Shown one piece after another: positions 42,604 to 51,786 of a stretch of DNA of 64,000 bases. Position 1 is the stretch's first letter, and the number at the start of each line of letters is the position of its first letter. The DNA lies in contig NZ_FNDP01000001.1 in the NCBI RefSeq assembly GCF_900100545.1, positions 62,001-126,000 of the forward strand, in the 5' to 3' direction. Source of the stretch: Pseudobutyrivibrio sp. 49. GTDB lineage: Bacteria; Bacillota; Clostridia; Lachnospirales; Lachnospiraceae. The notes beneath the pieces were generated by a model that saw nothing but the letters and a program-made list of their open reading frames with translations, made no database searches and was not told the origin of the DNA. The position numbers were made by a program, and so were the translations under genes.

Positions 42604-42855
42604 GTGAACATAACATTGAGCAGTTATCGAAAGACAGCTGCTCTTTTTCTATACCATTATAATGGTAAGAAGTCGAGAGAGCTAATAGCTGAGGAGGTTG
42701 GTGAAAATGCTAGAAACATTCAACGTTACATTCGGCTTACATTTTTGAATCCGGAACTTCTCCAATTAGTGGATGACAAACTTATGGGATTTAACCCTGC
42801 ATACGAACTTTCGCGGAAGCTTCGCTCTCTTGACTCAGTGCCAGAAGCCATATAA
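42604..42855 (+). pseudogene. Fragment of a ParB/Spo0J-like partition protein
   Basis: 83 codons. LIAEEVGENARNIQRYIRLTFLNPELL, in outline, and DDKLMGFNPAYELS match the helix-turn-helix core of ParB-type proteins found in conjugative elements. The nuclease-like N-terminal half and the C-terminus are missing, and the last residues (RKLRSLDSVPEAI) do not fit the family. No ribosome site. A relic of an integrated element. Confidence 0.6.
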
Positions 42856-43053
42856 ATGGTAATCAAGCCGGCTGAAGAAGGGGACTGTGGTAGGACTGGA
42901 AATTCCGTAAATCAGGGATTTTACAGCGTTTTGGAGAATAATTGGAAAAACACTGTAAGAAAGAATTTTTAAGATTTTTCTTGAAAAGAATTTTTAATCA
43001 TATTAGCCTTTTATTAGGACGTCCAAATCTATACTAAGAGGAGGCAGTTGAGT

Positions 43054-44046
43054 ATGAACAAAGAACAGTTACATAGGTATATTTATGAGAGCGCTGGCAA
43101 TGAGAGCAACATCTGCCAGATATATGTCATCAAGGATAATGAGGTGGCACTTGATGATTGTTGGCGTGGTTTCAAGACTGAGGATGCAATGAATGTCAAT
43201 TCCGTGACCAAAAGTATCATGGGGTTGCTTGCTGGAATCGCGCTGGACAAGGGATATATCAAAAATCTTGATCAGAAGGTAATGGATTTCTTTCCGGATT
43301 ACACTGTAAAGCGCGGTGAAAAAACTATCTATGATGTCACAATCAAACATCTGCTTACTATGACAGCCCCTTATAAAGGTAAGTCAGAACCATGGAAGAA
43401 GGTATGTACTTCGCCAGACTTTACGCTTGCGATACTTGATTCGCTTGGAGGCCGTAATGGAATCACTGGTGAGTTCCGGTATGCTACGCTGGGCATTCAG
43501 ATATTGGCGGGTGTAATTGAAAGAGCATACGGTGGGAAATGCATCAATTTTGCCAACGAGAATCTTTTTAAACCGCTGGGGCTTCCAGAGCGTATACCTC
43601 ACGGAGACAGTTCCAAAGAGGATCAGTTTGATTTCTTTATGAACAAGAATCCTAGAAAATACGAGTGGTATACTGATCCGCAGGGGTGTGTTACAGCAGG
43701 CTGGGGATTATGCATGTCTGCAAAAGACATGGCTGTGATCGGGGAACTAGTTTTGGATGACGGGGTGCATGGCGGTAAGAGAATCATCTCCGAAGAGTAT
43801 TTAAAAGACATGCTCACACCCCAAATTAAGCTAGGTGAACGATTTGGCTTCATGAACTATGGCTACTTATGGTACAAGACATACGATGAAAAAGATGTAT
43901 ATGCTGCAATTGGTGACAGCGGAAATATCATCTATGTGAATAAGGCGGAAAATGTATCAGTAGGAATGACTGGTACATTCAAGCCAAGAATATTTGATAG
44001 AGTTGAATTTATTGAGAAAAAGGTACTGCCTGCGATAAATCTATGA
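43054..44046 (+). CDS. Serine beta-lactamase-fold hydrolase (class C/EstB-like)
   Basis: 330 residues. Active-site S-x-x-K is SVTKSIMGLLAG (about residue 50); the Tyr motif is FRYATLGIQILAG; the third motif is GDSGNIIYV. No signal peptide, so it is more likely a cytoplasmic esterase or peptidase than a penicillin-resistance enzyme. GAGGAGG lies 9 bases before ATG 43054. Its end overlaps the convergent SprT-like gene by 6 bases. Confidence 0.85.
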   Translation: MNKEQLHRYIYESAGNESNICQIYVIKDNEVALDDCWRGFKTEDAMNVNSVTKSIMGLLAGIALDKGYIKNLDQKVMDFFPDYTVKRGEKTIYDVTIKHLLTMTAPYKGKSEPWKKVCTSPDFTLAILDSLGGRNGITGEFRYATLGIQILAGVIERAYGGKCINFANENLFKPLGLPERIPHGDSSKEDQFDFFMNKNPRKYEWYTDPQGCVTAGWGLCMSAKDMAVIGELVLDDGVHGGKRIISEEYLKDMLTPQIKLGERFGFMNYGYLWYKTYDEKDVYAAIGDSGNIIYVNKAENVSVGMTGTFKPRIFDRVEFIEKKVLPAINL

Positions 44047-44553
44047 TACCGTCTTTTTAGACCATGCTACGGCGCCACATCTTGCACAGCCGTAGTATCT
44101 ATAATTTCTTGTGAATTTACTGTCACGCTTGCGGTAGATGGTGGCACCACAGCTACCGCAGGTGAAGACATATTTGATGCTCATCTCTGAGCCTTCATAG
44201 TTTTCGACCCCCTTTTCCTGGCCTTGGGTGACTCTCTTGATGTTATATCCATAAACCTGATTTACAACTTCAGCATAGTACTTCCATTTGCCAGTGTGGC
44301 GCATGCAGCCTTTGCAGGTGTGGAGTAGTTCGTGGATGATTGTCTCCTTGCAGGCTTGTTCAGAGATACGGTCGTCTTCAAGAAGGCGGGATGCAATCTC
44401 GATGGAGTATGAACCGTCGTGGTTTAGCTTGCAGAGCCCCCAGCGAGTCTTTGCTCTTGTGTTTATTGACCATGAGGAAATGGTGCCTAGCTTGATGCCA
44501 AGGCGGGTTACCTCATGTATGCATTGTTCTTTTAAAATTTCAAAATCTTTCAT
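44041..44553 (-). CDS. SprT-like zinc metallopeptidase domain protein
   Basis: 170 residues. The zinc site is TIIHELLHTCKGCMRHTGKW (H-E-x-x-H plus a later His), and a C-terminal zinc ribbon has FTCGSCGATI and YGCARCGAVAW. SprT/Spartan-like proteins cut DNA-bound proteins in eukaryotes; the bacterial function is unproven. On the minus strand, convergent with the beta-lactamase-fold gene. Confidence 0.87.
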   Translation of the reverse strand: MKDFEILKEQCIHEVTRLGIKLGTISSWSINTRAKTRWGLCKLNHDGSYSIEIASRLLEDDRISEQACKETIIHELLHTCKGCMRHTGKWKYYAEVVNQVYGYNIKRVTQGQEKGVENYEGSEMSIKYVFTCGSCGATIYRKRDSKFTRNYRYYGCARCGAVAWSKKTVS

Positions 44554-44637
44554 ATTATAATTCTCTTTCTATAATATGAGCCAATTATATTGATTTTTCC
44601 TTTGAAATACAAATACTAAACAGTCATAATTTATGGT

Positions 44638-44805
44638 ATGAGAAGACTAATATTATTTGGAGATTCAAATACATATGGTTATGATCCGAGAGGATTCATG
44701 GGTGGCAGATATCCTGAGGAAGCCAGATGGGCTACAATGGTTAGAAAAGCCCTGGCGGAGGGAGACATTTTTTTTCATCTTAACCGTTTCGTCACAACCA
44801 TATAG
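44638..44805 (+). pseudogene. Truncated SGNH/GDSL hydrolase
   Basis: 55 codons. RRLILFGDSNTYGYDPRG is block I of GDSL esterases with the nucleophile Ser; ARWATMVRKALAEG continues correctly. After EGD the frame turns into unrelated sequence and stops. The other catalytic blocks are absent, so it is a remnant. Confidence 0.65.
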
Positions 44806-44830
44806 TAATATGTGTCCATGGGGGTGAGCT

Positions 44831-45031
44831 ATGGATACTATGGTACAGTTAAAGAGCGATAATCAGGCGGCCAGCGAATACTATGATTTATATCTTTCAA
44901 TCAGAACTGCTTTACGTGAAGGAAAGATGGAAATAAGTGAAGCAGAAGCGTATCTGGCATATAAAGAACTTTTGCTTACAAAGAAAGCGAAAAAGCTGGC
45001 GCAGGAAATGATAAAACAGATAAAAGAATAA
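44831..45031 (+). CDS. Small helical protein, unknown
   Basis: 66 residues, all helical and Lys/Glu-rich (EAEAYLAYKELLLTKKAKKLA). GGGGGTGAG lies 4-12 bases before the ATG. No family recognised. It sits next to the SGNH remnant and before a strong terminator. It may be a relic or a small accessory protein. Confidence 0.5.
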   Translation: MDTMVQLKSDNQAASEYYDLYLSIRTALREGKMEISEAEAYLAYKELLLTKKAKKLAQEMIKQIKE

Positions 45032-45116
45032 AGAAAATAAGGTGTCTATATAGTTAAAATTTTTAACTTAGGATTATTACACAACATCCTCTCAACGAGA
45101 ATAGTACCACAAAAAT

Positions 45117-45148
45117 GACAATTAGCCGTTGCTAGTTGTCTTTTTTTT
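45117..45148 (+). terminator. Terminator before the secreted protein gene
   Basis: GACAATTAGC pairs with GCTAGTTGTC (one G-U) and T8 follows. Confidence 0.85.
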
Positions 45149-45188
45149 GCTAGACTACCGAACTTATGAAAGAGAGGATAATTAAATT

Positions 45189-45980
45189 ATGAAAAGAATG
45201 GACTCAAATGACATTCGATCGGGCCACCTGGCCTGTAGTCTTATTTTAATCACATCACTTTTATTAATATTATTTTGCCACTGCTACAAGAGAAGCTATG
45301 CTATGGCGTTTGAAGCAGCAGAAGCAGAGACTGTTGTAGAGGAAATAACATTTGAAAATACAGTAATTCTTAGCAGTCTTGTCGAATGTACCTCAGTTAC
45401 AATTGAGGACGACAATATAGTTTTGGCAGGGCCAGAAGTTTTAGAAGAAAATTTAGCAGAATTCGAAGAAGAAATTCAAGAGGAAGAAATCCAGGAAGAG
45501 GTTGAAAAGACCGAATACGATATTCCAAGTAGCTTCGTAAATCCTGAAACTGGAAACACAGTAAGCTACAAAGGAGGAAAAACTCTCGAGCGTTCAAGTA
45601 AAATTACATACGGCGATTCAGGAGTAATTAATGATTTAGCCGAGCCAGATCAGGATGGTTTTATGATGTTGGACGACAGGTATTTGGTAGCAGTTGGAAG
45701 TAGATTTAACACTGTGCCTGGTCAGTATCTTGATCTTGTATTAGAAAATGGGGTAGTCATCAAATGTATGATGGGTGACGCTAAAGCCGATGTTGATACA
45801 GATTCAACAAACACATTTACATACAGATCACGTTGCTGTAGTGAATTTATTATTGATAAACATACTATTCGCTCGGATATTTATGAAAGAGGAAATGCTT
45901 CTCTTAAGTACCCTTCTTGGGATTCACCGGTAGTTGAGATAATTGTTTATGATGACTACCATTGCATCGATACCATATAA
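45189..45980 (+). CDS. Secreted or membrane-anchored protein, 3D-domain-like
   Basis: 263 residues. One N-terminal helix (about 15-32), a Glu-rich spacer (residues 85-110) and a C-terminal domain with DDRYLVAVGSRFNTVPGQYL, VIKCMMGDAKADVDTD and CCSEFIIDKHTI. This resembles the double-psi-barrel 3D-type domains of clostridial cell-wall proteins, but the Asp triad is only partial. Alone between a terminator and the NifX-FKBP gene. Function unknown. Confidence 0.65.
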   Translation: MKRMDSNDIRSGHLACSLILITSLLLILFCHCYKRSYAMAFEAAEAETVVEEITFENTVILSSLVECTSVTIEDDNIVLAGPEVLEENLAEFEEEIQEEEIQEEVEKTEYDIPSSFVNPETGNTVSYKGGKTLERSSKITYGDSGVINDLAEPDQDGFMMLDDRYLVAVGSRFNTVPGQYLDLVLENGVVIKCMMGDAKADVDTDSTNTFTYRSRCCSEFIIDKHTIRSDIYERGNASLKYPSWDSPVVEIIVYDDYHCIDTI

Positions 45981-46020
45981 AAGCTATAATAAACGGGATT
46001 TTGTTTGAAGGAGTATGAAA

Positions 46021-46869
46021 ATGAGAATAGCAGTTACATATGAGAATGGACAGGTGTTTCAGCACTTTGGACATACAGAACAGTTTAAAATATTTGAAGT
46101 AGAGGACGGCAAAGTAGTTTCATCTGAGGTTATCGGTTCTGATGGACAGGGACACGGTGCTTTGGCAGGCCTTCTTAGCAATAAGTCAATAGATGTACTT
46201 ATTTGCGGTGGCATTGGCGGAGGAGCTCAGGCAGCTCTTAGCGAGAATGGAATTGAGCTTTGTGCTGGTGCATCAGGTGATGTTAATGCTGCTGTTGAGG
46301 CATATCTTAAGGGTGAGCTTATTAACACAGGTGTTAATTGCAATCATCACGGCGAAGGCCATACATGTGGTGATCATGAGGACGGCCATAGCTGCGGCGG
46401 TCATTCTGGTTGCGGTGGATGCCATTCAGAGCCTGCATTCGAGGGTAAGAATGTTGGTAAGACATGCCGTACACATTACAGAGGTACATTCAACGACGGA
46501 ACTCAGTTTGATTCATCTTATGACAGAGGAGAGCCACTTGAATTCGTTTGTGGTGCTGGAATGATGATTAAGGGCTTCGATAAAGCTGTTGCTAACATGG
46601 AAGTTGGCGATAAGGTTGAAGTACACCTTATGCCAGAGGAAGCCTATGGACAGCGTGACGAAGATGCAGTTATTACATTGGAGATTGCTCAGCTTCCAGG
46701 TTCAGAGGAGTTAGTAGTAGACCAGCAGGTATACTTACAGGATCCTTATGGAAGACCATTCCCAGTAAAGGTAGTTGCCAAGGATGAGACAAATATCACT
46801 CTTGATGCAAACCACGAGATGGCTGGTAAGGAGCTTAATTTTACAATTGAGCTTGTAGAAGTAAAATAG
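46021..46869 (+). CDS. Fusion of NifX/NifB-type cofactor domain and SlyD-like FKBP prolyl isomerase
   Basis: 282 residues. Residues 1-105 are a dinitrogenase iron-molybdenum cofactor domain (RIAVTYENGQVFQHFGHTEQF, LICGGIGGGAQAAL). Residues 108-140 are rich in His and Cys (NCNHHGEGHTCGDHEDG and CGGHSGCGGCH), a likely metal-binding linker. The rest is a SlyD-type FKBP with inserted flap (GTFNDGTQFDSSYDRGEPLEF, GMMIKGFDKAVANMEVGDK). Start 46021 has GGAG 7 bases before; ATG 46015 is too close. It may act in metal delivery or as a metallochaperone isomerase. No nitrogenase is present. Confidence 0.87.
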   Translation: MRIAVTYENGQVFQHFGHTEQFKIFEVEDGKVVSSEVIGSDGQGHGALAGLLSNKSIDVLICGGIGGGAQAALSENGIELCAGASGDVNAAVEAYLKGELINTGVNCNHHGEGHTCGDHEDGHSCGGHSGCGGCHSEPAFEGKNVGKTCRTHYRGTFNDGTQFDSSYDRGEPLEFVCGAGMMIKGFDKAVANMEVGDKVEVHLMPEEAYGQRDEDAVITLEIAQLPGSEELVVDQQVYLQDPYGRPFPVKVVAKDETNITLDANHEMAGKELNFTIELVEVK

Positions 46870-46879
46870 AATAAAATAT

Positions 46880-46931
46880 CTAATCCCAGTGGGATTAGCA
46901 GCACAGGGAGGCAGAAATGCCTCCCATTTTT
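46880..46931 (+). terminator. Two hairpins after the NifX-FKBP gene
   Basis: CTAATCCC/GGGATTAG (8 bp, 46880-46898), then GGGAGGCA/TGCCTCCC around GAAA (46906-46925) followed by AT6. The second is the terminator. Confidence 0.85.
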
Positions 46932-47067
46932 TATGCACTTAAATAGCATGCAATCATTTTGCGAAAAATTAACGAAATAATTGTGAAATTAAAAAATGAC
47001 CATATTTCAGATGGTATTATAGCATTATCAATTGTCGTATTACTTTTTGGGAAAAGGAGTACACACT

Positions 47068-48867
47068 ATGGGTAAAAAGAGGGGTTCTTTAAAGACTGTG
47101 CTTATAGCAGTCATCCTGGCGGCAGTAGTTATCACCGCCGGTATCATTTCTACATTTACTGTAATTAACACTTTGAATACTAACTCTGAGCAGACAGAGG
47201 CTTATAAGGAGAGACTTTACGCTGATGTAAAGAATCAGTTGAAGTTTGAAACTGAGGAAGCCATGAGTATTTGTGCCTTTATGTATGCTAAGTATGAGGC
47301 TGGAGAAATGACTTTGGAGGAAGCAAAAAAGCAGTCTGCAGATATTATTAGAGAGCTTAGATATAATGATGGAAGTGGATATTTCTGGGTTGATACTTCT
47401 GAGGGTATTAACGTAGTTCTTCTTGGTAGAGATACAGAGGGACAATCTCGTTGGGATTCAACGGATTCCAGCGGAAACAAGTTTATCCAGATGATGATTC
47501 AAAATGGTATGCAGGAAGGCGGTGGCTACACAAGTCTTATGTTTGCAAAGCCAAATGAGACAGAAGAGCTTCCAAAGATAAACTATACAGCTTACTATGA
47601 GCCATTCGATTGGGTAATGGGTACTGGTGTATGGGTAGATGATCTGGAGGAAATGACTGCTGTATATAGCCAGCATGCCAACGCTGCCCTTAGAAAGAGT
47701 ATTATCGCCACAATTGTTATCCTTCTTATCCTTATTATTTGTGGTGTTGTTGTGGCACTATTCTTTGGTACAAAGATTACGCAGCCTATTTCTCTTGCTG
47801 CTAGCCAGATTGTAAGAATGTCTAACAGTGACTTTACAGAGAATGAAGAAATGGACAAGGTTAGAACCCTTGTTAATAGAAACAATGAGATTGGTCTTAT
47901 AGCAGAGGCCTTGGATTTAATGCATGGTAATATTAGAAAACTTATGATGGAGATTTCTGATACCACAACTTCAGTTGCTGCCGCATCAGAAGAGCTTTCA
48001 GCATCAGCCTCACAGTCTGCAGAGGCATCCGAGATGGTTGCAACCTCATGTACAAACGTTGCAAATTCTTGCTCAGGCCAGATTAATGCTGTGACAGGTG
48101 CAAGTAACGAGACCGATTCCTTCGTTACCAACATGGAGAACTTCCAGGAAGCAATTAATCGTACAACAGATATGATTAAGTCGACAAATGAGGCTGCTGT
48201 TAATGGTGCTGCTGATATGACAAATGCAACAGATATGATGGATAGTATCAGAGAATCTGTTGAAAATACAGCCCAGGTAGTAGAGGGACTTGGCGAGCGA
48301 CTTAAGAGTATCAATGATTTCGTTGTTACTATTTCTGAAATCGCAAGCCAGACAAACCTCCTTTCATTGAATGCAAGTATCGAGGCTGCCCGTGCTGGTG
48401 AAATGGGTAAGGGCTTTGCTGTCGTAGCTAGTGAGATTTCAAAGCTTGCTGATGATTCTAATCAGGCAGCTCAGAAGATTACAGAGCTGATTGCAGGAAT
48501 TACAAAGAATTCAGAGGAAGCTGTAGAGGCTATGCATGATGGCGCACAGAACGTAGTAAATGGTGCAGAGCTTGTTAATGAGGCGGGTAGCACCTTCAAT
48601 AATATTGTAAACATGGTTAACTCAATTTCTGAGGAATCAAATACAATGAGCGGTATTGTTGCTCAGCTCTCTAGTGGAACTGAGACAATTGCAAAGAATA
48701 TCAAGGATATTGAGCAGATGAGTATTGAGGTTGCTGATGAAACCTCAAATGTATCTGCCGCCTCTCAGGAGCAGACAGCATCCTCTTATGAGGTTGCCCA
48801 GGCATCTGACAAGCTGGCTGGAAATGCTCAGGAACTTCAGGATTTTGTTGCTCGATTCTCTCTTTAA
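47068..48867 (+). CDS. Methyl-accepting chemotaxis protein with single Cache sensor
   Basis: 599 residues. Helix 1 about 12-34, extracellular sCache_2-type sensor about 45-195 ([20 protein letters not shown]), helix 2 about 205-228, HAMP about 230-285, signalling coil to the end with the tip [19 protein letters not shown]. sCache_2 sensors often bind small organic acids. AAAGGAG lies 8 bases before ATG 47068. A tethered CheR pentapeptide is not seen. Alone, with its own terminator; chemotaxis kinase genes are elsewhere. Confidence 0.92.
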   Translation: MGKKRGSLKTVLIAVILAAVVITAGIISTFTVINTLNTNSEQTEAYKERLYADVKNQLKFETEEAMSICAFMYAKYEAGEMTLEEAKKQSADIIRELRYNDGSGYFWVDTSEGINVVLLGRDTEGQSRWDSTDSSGNKFIQMMIQNGMQEGGGYTSLMFAKPNETEELPKINYTAYYEPFDWVMGTGVWVDDLEEMTAVYSQHANAALRKSIIATIVILLILIICGVVVALFFGTKITQPISLAASQIVRMSNSDFTENEEMDKVRTLVNRNNEIGLIAEALDLMHGNIRKLMMEISDTTTSVAAASEELSASASQSAEASEMVATSCTNVANSCSGQINAVTGASNETDSFVTNMENFQEAINRTTDMIKSTNEAAVNGAADMTNATDMMDSIRESVENTAQVVEGLGERLKSINDFVVTISEIASQTNLLSLNASIEAARAGEMGKGFAVVASEISKLADDSNQAAQKITELIAGITKNSEEAVEAMHDGAQNVVNGAELVNEAGSTFNNIVNMVNSISEESNTMSGIVAQLSSGTETIAKNIKDIEQMSIEVADETSNVSAASQEQTASSYEVAQASDKLAGNAQELQDFVARFSL

Positions 48868-48880
48868 AAATAGATTTCAA

Positions 48881-48908
48881 AAGTCACCCTGCAAAGGGTG
48901 ACTTTTTT
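48881..48908 (+). terminator. Terminator after the chemoreceptor
   Basis: AAGTCACCCT pairs perfectly with AGGGTGACTT around GCAA; T6 follows. Confidence 0.92.
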
Positions 48909-49005
48909 GTGACTTGACTATACAATTATGGGGATAAAGTGATAGAATTTAGACAAGTATATAATATAGTGGTTGAATTATACTTACAAATAAAGGGAGA
49001 ACAAA

Positions 49006-49419
49006 ATGGCGGAAGAATACAAGGGAAAGTCTATTTTCAGCCGCAGATATGTGGGCATGAGTGAGGAGGCTATCCGAGAAGAAATCGACAGACTCCAGGG
49101 ACGTGTGCACGCACTTGAAAAAGCACTAGATTCCTTACAGGAGGATGATAAGAATTTCATTAATGCAATAGAAGATAATCAACGAAAAATGGAGAAGCTG
49201 ATAATTGAGCTGGATAAAAAGATTACCAAGCTTCAAAGTTCCTTGGACTATGATGCACCAATAAAGACCCAGCTGGACACAGCGACAAAGGATATAAGTG
49301 CAAAGCTGAAGGCTGCCAATAAAGAGAGTGTAGATAAGTTGATTGTGGTATTACAGTTTAACACCGCTCTTTTAATTATATTGCTAGGCGTGGTGGTTTA
49401 TAATTTCATTATTCGTTAA
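49006..49419 (+). CDS. Coiled-coil protein with C-terminal membrane anchor, unknown
   Basis: 137 residues. A coiled coil runs from about 20 to 85 (EEIDRLQGRVHALEKALDSL), and a C-terminal helix (VLQFNTALLIILLGVVVYNF) would insert as a tail anchor. GGGAG lies 8 bases before the ATG. It precedes another single-helix protein by 14 bases; the two may form a complex at the membrane. No family recognised. Confidence 0.65.
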   Translation: MAEEYKGKSIFSRRYVGMSEEAIREEIDRLQGRVHALEKALDSLQEDDKNFINAIEDNQRKMEKLIIELDKKITKLQSSLDYDAPIKTQLDTATKDISAKLKAANKESVDKLIVVLQFNTALLIILLGVVVYNFIIR

Positions 49420-49433
49420 CATCGGGGGCTGAT

Positions 49434-50162
49434 ATGAATTGGTTTACAGTTAATGTTGTAGTTTTACTAGCAGCGATAAATCTTTTAATAGGTTTGCCTA
49501 TTCATTTTCTTAGAAAAAATGCCAGGAGAGATGCACAACAGCAGTTTCAGGAGTATTGGCAGGGAATGGTAAATCTGGATAGGATTTACGCGCCTCATAT
49601 CGAAGAGCTTAACAAACATCTCAATACTATAAATTATTGGCTGAAGACCACAATTGATCCTAGTGAATCAGAGGAGGATCAAGAGAGAGTAGAACAGGAA
49701 GACAGATTCTTTGCAGGTCTCATGAATCCTTTGGAGGCGAAAAAGTGGAAGGAAGCCGTTAAGGCTGCCAGGGATGAAGCTGCTACAGACGAAGGTATGA
49801 AGGAAGCCCGTCAGAGGGATTTCTTTGTGGATGGAATGGAGCCAATGGAGGTAGAGCAGACAAAAATGAATTTTGTCTATGCTCCAGAGCACAATGATTG
49901 TATTTTTTACTGTACGACTCCAGAGGCGATTATAAAGAAAGAATATAGACACGTTATCTTTTTTACAACATCAAGACCAACCAGTCTTCCGGTTACTTAT
50001 CCATTCAAATATGAGGGGGCACAGATGCTTTCCCTATACAAGCATCCAGCACAGACGGTTTGGTTTTTAAAAAACTGGAAGCTTATCCGTGAAGGCTTGG
50101 AGGGTGGTGCACCCGAAGATATAGTTCCACTTGATGACAGCGTTGTAGATTTTGACCTATAA
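49434..50162 (+). CDS. Membrane-anchored protein, unknown
   Basis: 242 residues. N-terminal helix (WFTVNVVVLLAAINLLIGLP), then a soluble charged region with Glu-rich helices (residues 75-140) and a beta part (YAPEHNDCIFYCTTPEAI). No family recognised. Co-transcribed with the coiled-coil gene before it and the zinc-ribbon gene after it. Confidence 0.65.
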   Translation: MNWFTVNVVVLLAAINLLIGLPIHFLRKNARRDAQQQFQEYWQGMVNLDRIYAPHIEELNKHLNTINYWLKTTIDPSESEEDQERVEQEDRFFAGLMNPLEAKKWKEAVKAARDEAATDEGMKEARQRDFFVDGMEPMEVEQTKMNFVYAPEHNDCIFYCTTPEAIIKKEYRHVIFFTTSRPTSLPVTYPFKYEGAQMLSLYKHPAQTVWFLKNWKLIREGLEGGAPEDIVPLDDSVVDFDL

Positions 50163-50189
50163 AGCGAAAAATAATTAGCAGGTGTATTT

Positions 50190-50657
50190 ATGGGGAAAAA
50201 GGAAGATATAGAAAAATTTGAAAAGGAGTTCCTTGAGCGTAAGCCTACCCGCTGTTCGAAATGTAAAGGGAGACTAAGTTACATTGGTGGAGGCTATTAT
50301 GAGTGCTATGAGTGTGGCAATCAGGAAATAGATGATTTCGGTCGCATCAAGGACTATATAGATGAGCACGGCGCAGCACCTGCCGTTGTAATCTCTGATA
50401 ATACGGGAGTCCCTATTGAGCTGGTAAATGGAATGCTCAGGGAGGGGCGCTTAGAAATTCCTGAGGGAAGCAGTGTATACATCAAATGCGAAACCTGTGG
50501 TTGCAGTATTCGATATGGACGCTACTGTCCGGACTGCATCCGAAATCGCACAAATAGCCTCAAGGGAGTTTTCTTCAATCCTGACGTAGGCGAAAAGCCT
50601 CAACACGAAGTAAAAACTCAGGATGGCCGTATGCATTTCCTAGGGTTTGATAAGTAG
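50190..50657 (+). CDS. Zinc-ribbon protein, YvyF-like
   Basis: 155 residues. Two zinc knuckles: RCSKCKGRLSY with YECYECGNQE, and KCETCGCSIRYGRYCPDC. Between them VISDNTGVPIELVNGMLREGRL is the helix block seen in YvyF, the flagellar-operon protein of Bacillus. No flagellar gene is next to it, so a flagellar role is uncertain. Third gene of the 49-50.6 kb group. Confidence 0.75.
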   Translation: MGKKEDIEKFEKEFLERKPTRCSKCKGRLSYIGGGYYECYECGNQEIDDFGRIKDYIDEHGAAPAVVISDNTGVPIELVNGMLREGRLEIPEGSSVYIKCETCGCSIRYGRYCPDCIRNRTNSLKGVFFNPDVGEKPQHEVKTQDGRMHFLGFDK

Positions 50658-50703
50658 TAAGGATGGCTTGTGACAGTAACCAGCTTTTTTAGTGTGGTGG
50701 CAA

Positions 50704-50766
50704 ACACTTTAGTCTGCTAACGCGTTACCGTGGTGTGCTGACAAATGTCCGCAGATGATGTACAAT
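50704..50766 (+). promoter_or_regulatory. Promoter of yitT with a degenerate palindrome
   Basis: CTGACA (50738), 17 bases, TACAAT (50761). Upstream, ACACTTTA-GTCTGC-TAACGCGT (50704-50725) resembles the perfect palindrome before the Lon-like gene at 51713. Confidence 0.55.
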
Positions 50767-50808
50767 CTGTTTTGTTGTGTTAAAGAGAATAATGTATGGA
50801 GACACTTA

Positions 50809-51660
50809 ATGAAACAGATAATTAAGACAGGATTAATCGTAATTGCGGGACTATTCTTGTATGCCCTTGGGGTGGCATTCTTTGTAGAGCCATCAGGACT
50901 TATTACAGGTGGTGGTACAGGTTTAGCTCTTTTTGTTCACCATATGTGGGGAATCAAAACTTCTTATGCTGTGTTTGTTATTAACACGGTTCTATTTCTA
51001 GTTGGTTGGCGCGTTATGGGACGTCGCTTCGCAGCCAACACCTTACTTTCCACATTTTGTTTACCAGTAGAGATTCATATTGCAGAAATCATTGCATCTC
51101 ATTATGAGCCTGTTGATGATATAGTTTTGTGCACGGTTTTTGGTGGATTACTTATTGGCGCCAGCCTTGGAATAGTAATCAGAACTGGTGCATCTACCGG
51201 TGGTATGGATATTCCACCAATCGTTATGAATAAGTTTTTCGGTACATCTATTTCAGGCGTAATGTGGGTGTGCGATATTATAATTCTTGGTGTTCAGGCT
51301 ATTTTTACTGATCACAGATTAGTGCTTTACGGCATTATCCTGGTGGTTATTTACACCATGACTTTGGATAAGACCTTGATTCTTGGAAAAGCTAAGACTC
51401 AGATAAAGATTGTCAGCAAGAAGAGTGATGAAATACGTCGTGCCATCCTTCAGGATGTGGACCGTGGTGTTACAGTTATGTACGGTCGCACAGGCTATCT
51501 TGGCAAGGACACAGAGATTTGTCTTTCAATTGTTTCCACAAGAGAGCTGGCGAAGGCTGAGCGTCTTGTACACCAAATCGACCCTGAGGCTTTCATTATT
51601 GTCAGCCGTGTATCTGAGGTAAAGGGTCGAGGCTTTACTGAGCAGAAGAAATACTTATAA
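50809..51660 (+). CDS. YitT family membrane protein
   Basis: 283 residues, five N-terminal helices (DUF161) and a soluble C-terminal DUF2179 domain (RAILQDVDRGVTVMYGRTGY, IVSTRELAKAERLVHQIDPEAF). GLITGGGTGLALFVHHMWG and IGASLGIVIRTGASTGGMDI are family signatures. Substrate unknown. ATG 50809 with GGAG 7 bases before is chosen over an upstream ATG. Confidence 0.93.
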   Translation: MKQIIKTGLIVIAGLFLYALGVAFFVEPSGLITGGGTGLALFVHHMWGIKTSYAVFVINTVLFLVGWRVMGRRFAANTLLSTFCLPVEIHIAEIIASHYEPVDDIVLCTVFGGLLIGASLGIVIRTGASTGGMDIPPIVMNKFFGTSISGVMWVCDIIILGVQAIFTDHRLVLYGIILVVIYTMTLDKTLILGKAKTQIKIVSKKSDEIRRAILQDVDRGVTVMYGRTGYLGKDTEICLSIVSTRELAKAERLVHQIDPEAFIIVSRVSEVKGRGFTEQKKYL

Positions 51661-51712
51661 GATGATATGAGAGTCATTCAGAAGCTTCTGGTGGCTCTTA
51701 AATTTTACTTAT

Positions 51713-51745
51713 ACACTTTACTGCACTAAAGTGTTCTGCTAGAAT
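51713..51745 (+). promoter_or_regulatory. Palindromic operator and promoter before the Lon-like ATPase gene
   Basis: ACACTTTA-CTGCAC-TAAAGTGT is a perfect 8-bp dyad (51713-51734). It covers a weak -35 (TTTACT, 51717) and ends before TAGAAT (51740), with a 17-base spacer, so binding should repress. A weak hairpin at 51668-51699 closes the yitT unit. Confidence 0.55.
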
Positions 51746-51786
51746 GAAAGTCAAATAAAGCGTAATAGTTGAAAGGGAGAAGGATT

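Noticed and set aside
42856-42972. Short frame after the ParB remnant (MVIKPAEEGDCG...)
   Set aside because: 38 codons, no ribosome site, no recognisable family; probably part of the decayed sequence.
25087-45000. Integrase or transposase gene that would explain the repeated ppdK ends
   Set aside because: No tyrosine or serine recombinase or IS transposase was recognised in any of the coding sequences listed; the element ends are therefore reported without an enzyme.
47595-48314. Long antisense frame within the chemoreceptor gene
   Set aside because: A shadow of the coiled-coil codon pattern; no start signals and no homology.
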